Below, piece after piece: positions 25,139 through 33,274 of a stretch of DNA of 64,000 bases. The position numbers and the translations under genes were made by a program. This stretch comes from Streptomyces acidiscabies (GTDB taxonomy: Bacteria > Actinomycetota > Actinomycetes > Streptomycetales > Streptomycetaceae). The notes beneath the pieces are model-generated. The model worked only from the letters and a program-made list of their open reading frames with translations. It searched no databases and was not told the origin of the DNA. The stretch covers positions 5,228,001 to 5,292,000 of the forward strand of contig NZ_JAGJBY010000001.1 in assembly GCF_020010905.1 (NCBI RefSeq), read 5' to 3'. Every line of letters begins with the position of its first letter. The first letter of the stretch is position 1.

Positions 25139-25177
25139 TTAGTGCACGGGACACCTCGGTTACATCAACTGCACTAA
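25139..25177. promoter_or_regulatory. Inverted repeat between nmrA-like and the broken hxlR-like gene
   Basis: TTAGTGCA (25139-25146) and TGCACTAA (25170-25177) are perfect 8-bp inverted arms separated by 23 bases, covering the divergent promoter region. Spacing of about three helical turns between arm centres fits a dimeric winged-helix regulator such as HxlR. Confidence 0.55.
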
Positions 25178-25416
25178 TTGACTAGCCTCGGAAAAATGAA
25201 CAAGCTCTGCGAACGCGAATGTGGTGTCGCCCGTTTTCTCGCCCTGCTCGACGGACCGTGGGCCACGCTGATCGTGCGGGAACTCCTCCCGGGGCCCAGA
25301 CGCTTCACCGAACTGCGAGACGCCCTGCCCGGCATCAGCCCCCACACGCTCACCAGCCGACTGCGCCGGTTCGAGCGACATGGCCTGGTCACCCGTACCG
25401 CGTACGCGGAGATCCC

Positions 25417-26878
25417 CAGGGCCCCGGCGTTTGCCCGGATCGCCCCGGCCTGGGCCGGTTGATCATGCTGGCGGGCCTCGGAAGCAGATGAACACGGCAC
25501 CTGTGGATCATGGAGTTCTCTACGCTGCAAGATCCACGAAGGTGCCGTGTTCGTTCCTCCATCATCCCCTGCCGTCGTTCCCGTCTCTCCGGCGCCCCGC
25601 CTGGAGGCCCTCGGCTCGGATGCCGCGCGAGACCAAGTCCGCGGCCTGGTTGCCGAGTTCGAGTCGGTCACCGATCCTCGCGGGGCGTGCGGGGTGCGCT
25701 ACCGGGTCTCCTCGCTGCTGGCCCTGGTGGTCTGTGCGATGACCCCGGCGGGCCATGACTCCATCACCGCGGCGGCGGAGTGGTGCCGACGTGCGACGCC
25801 TGAGGAACTGGCCGCTTTCGGTCTGCCCTACCATCCGTTGCGCGGCCGCTACCGGATCCCGAGCGAGAAGACCTTGCGCACCGTTCTGGGGCGGCTCGAT
25901 CCCGGTGAGGTCAGCGCGGCCGGCTACGACCACCTGCGGCCCCTGCTGTCCACGGTGTCCCACTCTCCCGAGCCGCTCATGCCCGACGGCGGCATCGAAC
26001 GCGAACAGCGCCGCGCCCACCGGGCGGCCGCCCGCGCCGAACCGGTGCGCTCCCGGCGCCGGGCCATCGCGGTGGACGGCAAGTGCCTGCGCAGTGCGAA
26101 GCGCCCGGACGGCAGCCGCGTCTTCGTGCTCTCCGCCGTCCGGCACGGCGACGGCATCACCCTCGCCTCCCGCGAGATCGGCGCGAAGACCAACGAAATC
26201 CCCGAGTTCCAACCCCTGCTCGACCAGCTCGACGACGCCGATCTCAAGGGGGCCGTCGTCACCGCCGACGCCCTCCACGCCCAACGCGACCACGCCACCT
26301 ACCTGCACGAACGCGGCGCCCACTACCTGCTGACCATCAAGAACAACCAGCGCGGCCAAGCCCGTCAGCTCCACGCCCTGCCCTGGAAGGAGATCCCCGT
26401 CATCCACCGTGACGACGCCCGCGGCCACGGCCGCCACGAACAGCGTCTCGTCCAGGTCGTCACCGTCAACGGCCTGCTCTTTCCCCACGCGGCCCAGGTC
26501 CTGCGCATCCAGCGCAGACGCCGTCTCTACGGAGCGAAGAAGTGGTCCAGCGAGACCGTCTACGCCATCACCGACCTGCCCGCCGAGGAAGCGAGTGCCG
26601 CCGAGATCGCTTCATGGGCTCGCGGGCACTGGACCGTGGAGAACACCGTCCACTGGTGTCGGGATGTGACCTTCAACGAGGACAAGTCCCAGGTCAGGAC
26701 CCACAACACGCCCTCAGTCCTCGCCGCCGTCCGCGACCTGATCCGCGGTGCGCTCAAGCTTGCCGGGTACGTCAACACCGCCGCCGGCCGCCGAGCCCAC
26801 ACCGAACGCACCCTCGTCCTCAGCCTCTACGGCATCACATGATCAAACCGGACGACCCGGGCAAACGCCGGGGCCCTG
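25417..26878 (+). mobile_element. ISAs1-family insertion sequence (copy 1)
   Basis: 1462 bp. Both ends carry the same terminal inverted repeat beginning CAGGGCCCCGGCGTTTGCCC; the arms differ at one base over the first 25. The 9-bp target duplication GGAGATCCC is present at 25408-25416 and 26879-26887. An inner inverted repeat at 25491-25509 and 25531-25551 brackets the transposase start. All parts look intact, so it may be mobile. Confidence 0.93.
25547..26842 (+). CDS. ISAs1-family transposase (copy 1)
   Basis: 431 residues from GTG at 25547, which lies inside an inverted-repeat arm that could hide the ribosome site in read-through transcripts. The N-terminal 'VTDPRGACGVRYRVSSLLAL' domain (DDE_Tnp_1-associated), the first catalytic Asp in 'AIAVDGKCLRS', the second in 'VVTADALHAQRDH' and the Glu in 'RGHWTVENTVHWCRDVTF' give the DDE triad. 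'HYLLTIKNNQ' is the usual central strand. Length and motifs match complete ISAs1 transposases. Confidence 0.93.
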   Translation: MFVPPSSPAVVPVSPAPRLEALGSDAARDQVRGLVAEFESVTDPRGACGVRYRVSSLLALVVCAMTPAGHDSITAAAEWCRRATPEELAAFGLPYHPLRGRYRIPSEKTLRTVLGRLDPGEVSAAGYDHLRPLLSTVSHSPEPLMPDGGIEREQRRAHRAAARAEPVRSRRRAIAVDGKCLRSAKRPDGSRVFVLSAVRHGDGITLASREIGAKTNEIPEFQPLLDQLDDADLKGAVVTADALHAQRDHATYLHERGAHYLLTIKNNQRGQARQLHALPWKEIPVIHRDDARGHGRHEQRLVQVVTVNGLLFPHAAQVLRIQRRRRLYGAKKWSSETVYAITDLPAEEASAAEIASWARGHWTVENTVHWCRDVTFNEDKSQVRTHNTPSVLAAVRDLIRGALKLAGYVNTAAGRRAHTERTLVLSLYGIT

Positions 26879-27174
26879 GGAGATCCCGCCCCGAGTGGAG
26901 TACCGCCTCACCCCCGTGGGCGAAGGGCTGCGTGAGGTGCTCGACGCCATGGCCACCTGGGCGCTGTCGATGCCTGAGCAGGCTGGACAAGGCCCGGGGG
27001 AGTGATCCGTGACACACTTCCCAATGGTTACGTTGAGGTAAGCGGCTCTTTTTCGGAAAGCTTGATCTCGCCTGCGCATATTTCTCGGCGATGTCGAATT
27101 CCGGATCGAAAGTCCCGTCCGTCGAAGTCGAATACGTGGTGAATTCGTACCGACCCGCTCCCTGGAGGCCCGGC

Positions 27175-29682
27175 ATGTCCGCACCCCACCCCGCCGCCCG
27201 CGCCCTGCCCGGCTTCGTGGAGGTGCGCGGGGCCCGGCACAACAACCTCAAAGGCCTGGACGTCGACATTCCGCTGTGGGCGCTGACCGTGATCACCGGC
27301 GTGTCCGGCTCGGGCAAGAGCTCTCTGGCGCTCGGCACGGTGTACGCCGAGGGCTCGCGCCGTTATCTGGACGCCCTCACCGCCTACCAGCGCAAGCGGG
27401 TCGGCCAGACGCCTCCGTCGCCGGTCGACCGCGTCACCCATGTCCCCTCGGCCGTCGCGCTGCGGCAGCGTCCGCCGACGCCGGGCCGCTCCTCCACCGT
27501 CGGCACGCTGACCGAGGTCTACAACCTGCTGCGGCTGCTGTTCTCACGTGTCGGCGAACACCGCTGCCCCAACGGCCACCTCTCCACCCCCACCCTGGAG
27601 GAGGTCGGCACCGGCACCACCGACGAGAACGGCTGGCAGACCTGCCCAGAGTGCGGCGCGTACTTCCAGATGCCCGCCTCCGAGTCGTTCTCCTTCAACT
27701 CCCCGCTCGGCGCCTGCCCGACCTGCTCGGGCCTGGGGACCGTCGACGACATCGACGACCACACGCTCGTCCCGGACGACTCCCTGACCCTCGACGAGGG
27801 CGCCGTCGCCTCCTGGAAGCTGCCCGGACGGCGGGAGATGCCCCTGGTCGTCTCCCAGATGGGCGTCCCCACCGACGTACCCTTCCGGAAACTCACGGAC
27901 GAACAGCGCCACCTCGTCCTGGACGGACCCCCCGAGGCGCACGAGATCGCCGTCCCCACGAAGACCGGCCGCGTGTTCCGGCTGAACATGACGTACGTCA
28001 GCGCCCGCCGTGCCGTCACCGAGGCCCGCGACACCGCGGGCGCCGCCCGTTTCACCACCACCCGCGCCTGCCCGACCTGTCACGGCACCCGGCTGCGTGA
28101 GGAGACCCTGGCGACCCTCCTCGACGGCCGCACCGTCGCCGAGACCTCCGCTCTCACCCTGGACACGGTCCTGACCTGGGCCGAGACCCTCTCGACGCGG
28201 CTCCCGCGCGACCTGAAGGCGCTCACCGACGACCTCGCCGGCCGCCTCGCCGAGGGGGTGCGCCCGCTGATCGACCTCGGCCTGGCCTACCTCACCCTGG
28301 ACCGCCCCGGCCCGACGCTGTCCACCGGCGAACTCCAGCGCATCCAACTCGCCGCCACCCTCCACGCCGGCACCGCGGGTGTCCTGTACGTCCTGGACGA
28401 GCCGAGCATCGGACTGCACCCCGCCAACCTCGACGGCCTGCTCGCCGCGCTGAACCGGCTCGCCGACGACGGCAACACCGTCCTGGTCGTCGACCACGAC
28501 CTGGAGATCATGCGCGCCGCCGACCACCTCATCGAGATCGGCCCCGGCGCCGGCCGCGCCGGCGGCACCCTGGACTCCCAGGGCACCACCGCCGACCTGG
28601 CCGCCGACCCCCGCTCGGTCACCGGCCCCTACCTCGCCGGCACCGCACCCCTCACTGTCCGCACGCCCCGACGCGTCGACGAGGGCGGCCCGTGCCTGCG
28701 CCTGCACGTCACCGAACTGCGCAACCTGCGCGACCTGTCCGTCGCCCTCCCCCTGAACCGCCTCACCCTGGTCACCGGCGTCTCCGGCTCCGGGAAGTCC
28801 TCCCTGATCCTCGACAGCCTCGCGCCCGCCCTGCGCGCCCACCTCACCGACACCCCGCTGCCGGACCACGTCGGCACGTTCGCCTGCGACGAGCCGCTGA
28901 GTACCCTGCGCTTCATCGACGCGTCCCCCATCGGCGCCAACTCCCGCTCCACCCCCGCCACCTACACCGGAGCCCTGGACGCCGTACGCAAGCTCTACGC
29001 GGCCACCCCCGAGGCCCGGGAACGCGGCTGGAACGCGGGCCACTTCTCCTACAACACCAAGGCCGGACAGTGCCCGGGCTGCCAAGGGCTCGGCGAGTTG
29101 TCCATCGACATCCAGTACCTGCCGGACCTGCCGATGCCGTGCAACACCTGCCACGGCGGACGCTACGACCCCGCCGTGCTGGACGTCGTCCGCGACGGAC
29201 TGACCATCGCCGACGTCCTGCGCCTGACCGTCGACGAGGCCGCCGACCGCTTCGCCGGCCAGCGCGCGGTCCACCGTCCCCTGCGCGCCCTGCGCGAGGT
29301 CGGCCTCGGCTACCTCACCCTCGGTGAACCCACCCCCTCCCTGTCCGGCGGCGAAGCGCAGCGCATGCGCCTGTCCACCGCCCTGCACAGCGACAAGCCG
29401 GGCACCGTCTACGTCTTCGACGAACCCTCCGTCGGTCTGCACCCCAAGGACGTCGCCACCCTCGTCACCACCCTGGACCGGCTCCTCGACACCGGCGCCA
29501 CCGTGATCGTCATCGACCACGACACCGATCTGATCTGGAACGCCGACTGGGTCCTCGACATCGGCCCCGGACCGGGTCCCGACGGCGGACGCCTCGCCGC
29601 CGAGGGAACCCCCGAGGACCTGGCCCGCGCCGGGACGACCCCGACCGGGCGGTGGCTGGCGCGCAGCCGTCGTGAGGCTTGA
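27175..29682 (+). CDS. UvrA-like ABC protein (UvrA2/DrrC class)
   Basis: 835 residues from ATG at 27175, which has GGAGG upstream; in-frame codons back to 27091 look non-coding. Two ABC modules are present: Walker A GVSGSGKSS at about residue 43 and again near 540, signatures LSTGELQRIQ and LSGGEAQRMR, and DEPSIGLHP/DEPSVGLHP D-loops. Zinc clusters include 'CPTCSGLG' and 'CPGCQGLG'. At 835 residues it is shorter than canonical UvrA (about 950), matching the UvrA2 class that lacks the UvrB-binding region. Members are linked to DNA-damage tolerance and antibiotic self-resistance. It precedes the RiPP cluster. Confidence 0.92.
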   Translation: MSAPHPAARALPGFVEVRGARHNNLKGLDVDIPLWALTVITGVSGSGKSSLALGTVYAEGSRRYLDALTAYQRKRVGQTPPSPVDRVTHVPSAVALRQRPPTPGRSSTVGTLTEVYNLLRLLFSRVGEHRCPNGHLSTPTLEEVGTGTTDENGWQTCPECGAYFQMPASESFSFNSPLGACPTCSGLGTVDDIDDHTLVPDDSLTLDEGAVASWKLPGRREMPLVVSQMGVPTDVPFRKLTDEQRHLVLDGPPEAHEIAVPTKTGRVFRLNMTYVSARRAVTEARDTAGAARFTTTRACPTCHGTRLREETLATLLDGRTVAETSALTLDTVLTWAETLSTRLPRDLKALTDDLAGRLAEGVRPLIDLGLAYLTLDRPGPTLSTGELQRIQLAATLHAGTAGVLYVLDEPSIGLHPANLDGLLAALNRLADDGNTVLVVDHDLEIMRAADHLIEIGPGAGRAGGTLDSQGTTADLAADPRSVTGPYLAGTAPLTVRTPRRVDEGGPCLRLHVTELRNLRDLSVALPLNRLTLVTGVSGSGKSSLILDSLAPALRAHLTDTPLPDHVGTFACDEPLSTLRFIDASPIGANSRSTPATYTGALDAVRKLYAATPEARERGWNAGHFSYNTKAGQCPGCQGLGELSIDIQYLPDLPMPCNTCHGGRYDPAVLDVVRDGLTIADVLRLTVDEAADRFAGQRAVHRPLRALREVGLGYLTLGEPTPSLSGGEAQRMRLSTALHSDKPGTVYVFDEPSVGLHPKDVATLVTTLDRLLDTGATVIVIDHDTDLIWNADWVLDIGPGPGPDGGRLAAEGTPEDLARAGTTPTGRWLARSRREA

Positions 29683-29726
29683 TCCAGGCTTCACCGAATT
29701 CAGCGCGAGCCGCACTGGCAGGTCTC

Positions 29727-30175
29727 ATGGGGACGACGAACCGACACGGCCCCGCAGCCGCCACGAACGCCGAGGCGCCGGCCCGGGTCGGCACCGCGCT
29801 GGCGGACGAGAACCGGCGCCGGCTGCTGCCGACCCTGTTGGAGGCGCCCGCCCACCCCTCCGCCCTCGCGGAATCGCCGGGCCCGCTGATGACCGTCGCC
29901 GCCGTCGCGAACGGCGAGGCCGCCCCCTCGCCTCCCCGCTTCTCCACAGCCGAGGCCCTGGAGGAGTACGCCGTCGCCCGCGCCCGGCACGGCTCGCGCG
30001 CTCTGCCCGACCTCGTCCCGGCCACCGCGACCGTCCGGCGCGGCGACGCCGAGCAGGAGATCGCGCCCGGTGAACTCCGGGGCGGCGACATCCTGCCGGT
30101 CCGGCCCAGCGAGCGGATCGCCACGGACGGCATGGTCGCGGCGGGGCCCGACGGCGAACCCCCGGCCGATTCCTG
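29727..30175 (+). pseudogene. Fused remnants of an ArsR regulator and a heavy-metal P-type ATPase
   Basis: The frame starts 'MGTTNRHGPAAATNAEAPAR' and 'VGTALADENRRRLLPTLLEA', which is the N-terminal half of an ArsR/CmtR-type metal repressor. After about 29920 it becomes 'STAEALEEYAVARARHGSRA' and 'VRRGDAEQEIAPGELRGGDI', then 'VRPSERIATDGMV', the actuator-domain entry of a ZntA/CadA-type ATPase. Both are missing most of their length. A deletion has joined the two genes of a metal-resistance operon; no function is expected. Confidence 0.65.
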
Positions 30176-30224
30176 GCAGCAGGGAGACCCCCGACGATCT
30201 GCCGGGCTCGATGTGCTGGAGGAG

Positions 30225-30524
30225 CTACCAGTAGGTGCGGGTGACCCGGTCGGGCAGCCGTCCCTGCGGCCGGACCACCGATCCCTCCGGGTCGATCAGG
30301 ACGCTGCCGGTTCCCCCTTCCGCGTTCTCCCAGCAGTAGACGTACCCCCCTTCGAGGGAACGGACCTTCGTGCACGTCAGTGATGCGGTCACGGGGAGTT
30401 CCGCCAGTTCGCTGGTTCCAGTGGTGCGCTCACCGGAGGCAGTCTCCCACCCGGAGCCCCCGCTACGCCGGGCGGGAATTTCGGTGCCGGGGCGATGCGA
30501 TGGCAATCCCCGCACCCTTGACAC
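30225..30524 (-). CDS. Hypothetical small protein
   Basis: Up to 99 residues from ATG at 30524. The C-terminal half 'VTASLTCTKVRSLEGGYVYC' and 'PEGSVVRPQGRLPDRVTRTYW' has protein-like composition with two Cys that could form a disulphide; the N-terminal half is low in character. No family recognised. It may be the end of a decayed secreted protein. Confidence 0.35.
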   Translation of the reverse strand: MSRVRGLPSHRPGTEIPARRSGGSGWETASGERTTGTSELAELPVTASLTCTKVRSLEGGYVYCWENAEGGTGSVLIDPEGSVVRPQGRLPDRVTRTYW

Positions 30525-30548
30525 GCCTATTTCCCCCCGTTCTACTGA
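30518..30548 (+). promoter_or_regulatory. Candidate promoter of the precursor-peptide gene
   Basis: TTGACA at 30518-30523 is a perfect -35. A -10-like TACTGA follows at 30543-30548 (19-base spacer); the offset TCTACT at 30541 gives 17. The precursor ATG is about 40 bases on. The first nearby sequence with such a consensus -35. Confidence 0.5.
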
Positions 30549-30586
30549 TTGACGGTTCCATTACCCAGCGCGGCAGGAGGCTGTTC

Positions 30587-30754
30587 ATGCAGGCTGTCGA
30601 GGAAAAGGGCCGGATCGGGTCGGAAGAGAGTGCGGATGACGTATTCGACCTGGTGATCGGCGATCTGGAACAGGATATTCCACCGCTCACGTCACCGATG
30701 AACTCGGGCAGCGGTACCTCGTGCGGTACGTGTTCGAGGATCTACTGCTGTTGA
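30587..30754 (+). CDS. RiPP precursor peptide (lanthipeptide-like)
   Basis: 55 residues from ATG at 30587 with AGGAGG six bases upstream; longer in-frame starts lack this site. The first 37 residues are acidic and leader-like, with 'DDVFDLVIGDLEQD' resembling the FxLD-type helix recognised by RiPP enzymes. The tail after Pro37 holds Ser/Thr at 40, 42, 44, 45, 48 and 50 and Cys at 46, 49, 54 and 55, ending in Cys-Cys. That composition allows up to four (methyl)lanthionine rings. The next genes encode a LanM-type dehydratase and a LanC cyclase. The leader/core boundary is inferred; no GG-type site is obvious, and 'PPLTSP' could mark it. Confidence 0.82.
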   Translation: MQAVEEKGRIGSEESADDVFDLVIGDLEQDIPPLTSPMNSGSGTSCGTCSRIYCC

Positions 30755-30760
30755 CGCGCG

Positions 30761-30793
30761 CCGGGTGGTGCCGTCGACGGCGGTGCCACCCGG
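30761..30793 (+). terminator. Stem-loop between precursor and dehydratase genes
   Basis: CCGGGTGG (30761-30768) pairs with CCACCCGG (30786-30793), with an inner GCCG/CGGC stem around TCGA. Its position seven bases after the precursor stop suggests partial termination or 3' protection, giving more precursor than enzyme, as commonly seen in RiPP operons. Confidence 0.6.
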
Positions 30794-30817
30794 ACGGCAC
30801 GAGCCGGGAGGGCAGCT

Positions 30818-33274
30818 TTGCCGGATGCGCGAGTGAGCGTGGGGCCGCTGTGGGAGATGCGGGCCCCTGACGAGGACGTGAAGGACACACACGCTGAACT
30901 GCCGTACGCCGCACGGAAGATGGTCGACGCGATCCGCGCCGGCGGAGCAGGCGCCCTGTTCCCTCCCGTGGTCGCCGACGGCCCCGAGGGCACGGTCGCG
31001 ACGGAACGCCTCCTCGGCGGCGAGCGCGACGCGCGGATGCTCGCGCAGGCGCTGAGGGAACCCCGGTTCGAGCCGCTGCTGGCCCTGCTGGACCGGCTCG
31101 ACAACTGGTGCGCGGACGCCACCCGGCGTTATTCCGCCGTCATTTCCGCAAGCGTCCTGGAAATCGCGAACGGCGATGTTTTCGGCCCGGTCGTCTCCGA
31201 GGCATTCGTCGCCTGCGCGGCCGGACGACCGCACTACACACGTGAACGCGTCACGGAATGGGCGGCGCGCTGCGAGGCGTTTCTCACCCTTTTCCTGGAC
31301 AGATTACAGAGAGACACCACAACCTGCTGGCCGGGGAATCCGGCATTCCAGGGCCCGGTCGTCGGACTGTGGACGCACGGCGAGGAGACCCACAACGGAC
31401 GTCAGCGCGTCCTGCGCCTGGAGTGCGCGGGCGGCGCCCGCATCGCCTACAAACCGCGCCCGGCATCGGGCGAACTCCTCTTCACGGCAGAGCCGGAGAC
31501 CGGCCCGCCCACCTCCCTGTTCGGCCTCCTCGACGCCGCACCCCCCGCCTCCGGAGAGGTCCACTTCCCGCTCCTCACCTGCTGGCCCGGCGCCGAAAAG
31601 GGCTACCTGTGGCAGGAGTGGATCGAACCCCCACCCCAGTGGGCCCCGATCCGCACCGAAGGCCCCTGGCAACTCACCGGCACCCGCCTCACCCCACCCG
31701 AGGCGGCCCGCTTCTGGCACCGCACCGGCTCCCTGACCGCCGCCGCGTTCGCCTTCGGCATCACCGACCTGATCGGCGGCAACCTCGTCACCGGCACCCG
31801 CCCCGGCGACCCCGAACCCCTGCTCTACCCCATCGACCTGGAGATCTACTTCTGCAAGGTCACCCGCCTCTACGACACCGGCCTCCTGCACGACCCGACC
31901 GCCGACACCCCCCAGCACCACGTCGGCCTGGAGACCACCGCCCGCTGGTGCGCCCCCGAAGGCCCCCCGGTGTGCTGGCGCCCCACCCCGTCCGGCGCCC
32001 TGGCCCTGCACCGCCGCCACCGCGCCCACACGAGAACCGAGACGCGAACCGTCGTGGCGGACACCGACGGCCGCACCGGATACGGCCCCTACCTCCCGGC
32101 GATGCTGCGCGGCATGTTCGACGCCTGGACCCTGATGTGCCGTCAGCGCCCCGCGATCCGCCGCTTCCTCGTGGACACCGCCCCCGGCCACCACGTACGC
32201 GTCCTGCGTCAGCCCACGTTCCGCTACTACGACGCCCTCATGCCCCGCTGGCTGTCCGGCGGCGGCGCGGCCCCCGCCCCCGCGACCCCGGATGTCCGCT
32301 TCGACCGCGCCGAACTCGCCCAACTGCGCCGTATGGACGTCCCCTACTTCCTCCGCGCCCTCGACGGCGGCCCCGTCCTCGCCCTCGCACCCCCACCGCA
32401 CGCCTTCACGACGTCCCCCGTCACGGCCCACCCCGAACCCGAGGCGGGCTGGCCCCCGCACCCGGACCACTTCGACGCCGCGCACCTCACCCTCGCTGGC
32501 CTCGGCGTGGCCCTCCGGGACGCCGCCGAGCACGTCTTCGACGACCTCACCGACCTCGACGTCACCGACGAGACGCACGGCGTACGGCTGCTCCTGCACA
32601 GCCCCGGCGAGGGACAGGCCGCCTTCGACTGGCCGGGAGCGGGCCGCCGCATCACCTACCTGTGGAACCGGCACACGATCCGCCTGCGCATCGACCCCCT
32701 GGACGCCCCCGAACCGGCGCCCGACCCCGCGCCCGCCGGGGAGATCCGCCGCCGCCTCCTGCGCCTGGACCGGCTCGACGGCGCGATCCGCACCCCGTGG
32801 GCGGACGGCGGCATGACCGACCCCGCCGCCGAGGACCGCCTGCGGACCCTGACCGACGCCGGGATCGCCTGGCTGACCACGGTCGTCGCCGAGCACGGCT
32901 GGCCCGGCCGCACCCTCGTCGGCGCCGCGGCGGCAGGCGTGGCGAGCCGCCTCGTCCAGCACGCGTACGGCCACCTCGACTTCCGCAGGCACTGCCTCGA
33001 CCTGATGCGGCAGGCGGCCGAGGGCGGCGACCTCCCCTGGCGCGACGTCGCCTACCTGACCGACGCCCTGCGCATCGACGAGGGCCGACCCCAGGTCTAC
33101 GGCACGAAGTTCGAACCCGTGGCAGGCTGGCTCGAACCCTGCCCCGTCGAGGACCCCGAGAACGTGGACCACCGCCGCGCCGAGCTGGGCATGGAGCCCC
33201 TCGCGGACCACACGGACCGCATCCGGCGACGCTTCCCCAGACCGAAGAAGCGACCGGAGAGGCAGACCCCATGA
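30818..33274 (+). CDS. LanM-type lanthipeptide dehydratase (DUF4135) fused to a DUF6624-like domain, no cyclase
   Basis: 818 residues from TTG at 30818 (GGGAGGG upstream); GTG 30833 is an alternative. Residues to about 640 match the DUF4135 dehydratase of class II lanthipeptide synthetases: 'GARIAYKPRP' (ATP lysine, about 211), 'TDLIGGNLV' (about 315), 'YPIDLEIYF' (about 340) and the elimination motif 'RQPTFRYYDAL' (about 464). The usual C-terminal LanC domain is absent. Instead residues about 675-807 ('WLTTVVAEHGWPGRTLVG', 'YGTKFEP', 'PVEDPENVDHRRAELGM') look like DUF6624. Two usual active-site residues appear changed: GDxH reads GEETH and TDLH reads TDLI. It should phosphorylate and dehydrate Ser/Thr of the precursor, if active. 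Confidence 0.85.
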   Translation: MPDARVSVGPLWEMRAPDEDVKDTHAELPYAARKMVDAIRAGGAGALFPPVVADGPEGTVATERLLGGERDARMLAQALREPRFEPLLALLDRLDNWCADATRRYSAVISASVLEIANGDVFGPVVSEAFVACAAGRPHYTRERVTEWAARCEAFLTLFLDRLQRDTTTCWPGNPAFQGPVVGLWTHGEETHNGRQRVLRLECAGGARIAYKPRPASGELLFTAEPETGPPTSLFGLLDAAPPASGEVHFPLLTCWPGAEKGYLWQEWIEPPPQWAPIRTEGPWQLTGTRLTPPEAARFWHRTGSLTAAAFAFGITDLIGGNLVTGTRPGDPEPLLYPIDLEIYFCKVTRLYDTGLLHDPTADTPQHHVGLETTARWCAPEGPPVCWRPTPSGALALHRRHRAHTRTETRTVVADTDGRTGYGPYLPAMLRGMFDAWTLMCRQRPAIRRFLVDTAPGHHVRVLRQPTFRYYDALMPRWLSGGGAAPAPATPDVRFDRAELAQLRRMDVPYFLRALDGGPVLALAPPPHAFTTSPVTAHPEPEAGWPPHPDHFDAAHLTLAGLGVALRDAAEHVFDDLTDLDVTDETHGVRLLLHSPGEGQAAFDWPGAGRRITYLWNRHTIRLRIDPLDAPEPAPDPAPAGEIRRRLLRLDRLDGAIRTPWADGGMTDPAAEDRLRTLTDAGIAWLTTVVAEHGWPGRTLVGAAAAGVASRLVQHAYGHLDFRRHCLDLMRQAAEGGDLPWRDVAYLTDALRIDEGRPQVYGTKFEPVAGWLEPCPVEDPENVDHRRAELGMEPLADHTDRIRRRFPRPKKRPERQTP

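Larger units (their letters stand above)
25196..27005 (+). pseudogene. HxlR-family regulator interrupted by an ISAs1-family element
   Basis: The 5' part (25196-25416) encodes the Cys-containing start 'MNKLCERECGVARFLALLDG' and the winged helix. The 3' part (26888-27005) resumes with 'PRVEYRLTPVGEGLREVLDA'. Removing the element and one copy of the 9-bp duplication restores one frame of 112 residues, exactly an HxlR protein. The sequence across the joint, 'AEIPPRVEYRLT', matches the conserved motif of the intact HxlR gene at 22301. The disruption is therefore recent. Confidence 0.9.

Noticed and set aside
30497..30586. Longer N-terminal extension of the RiPP precursor
   Set aside because: The frame is open upstream, but only ATG 30587 has a ribosome site, and the extension would overlap the promoter.
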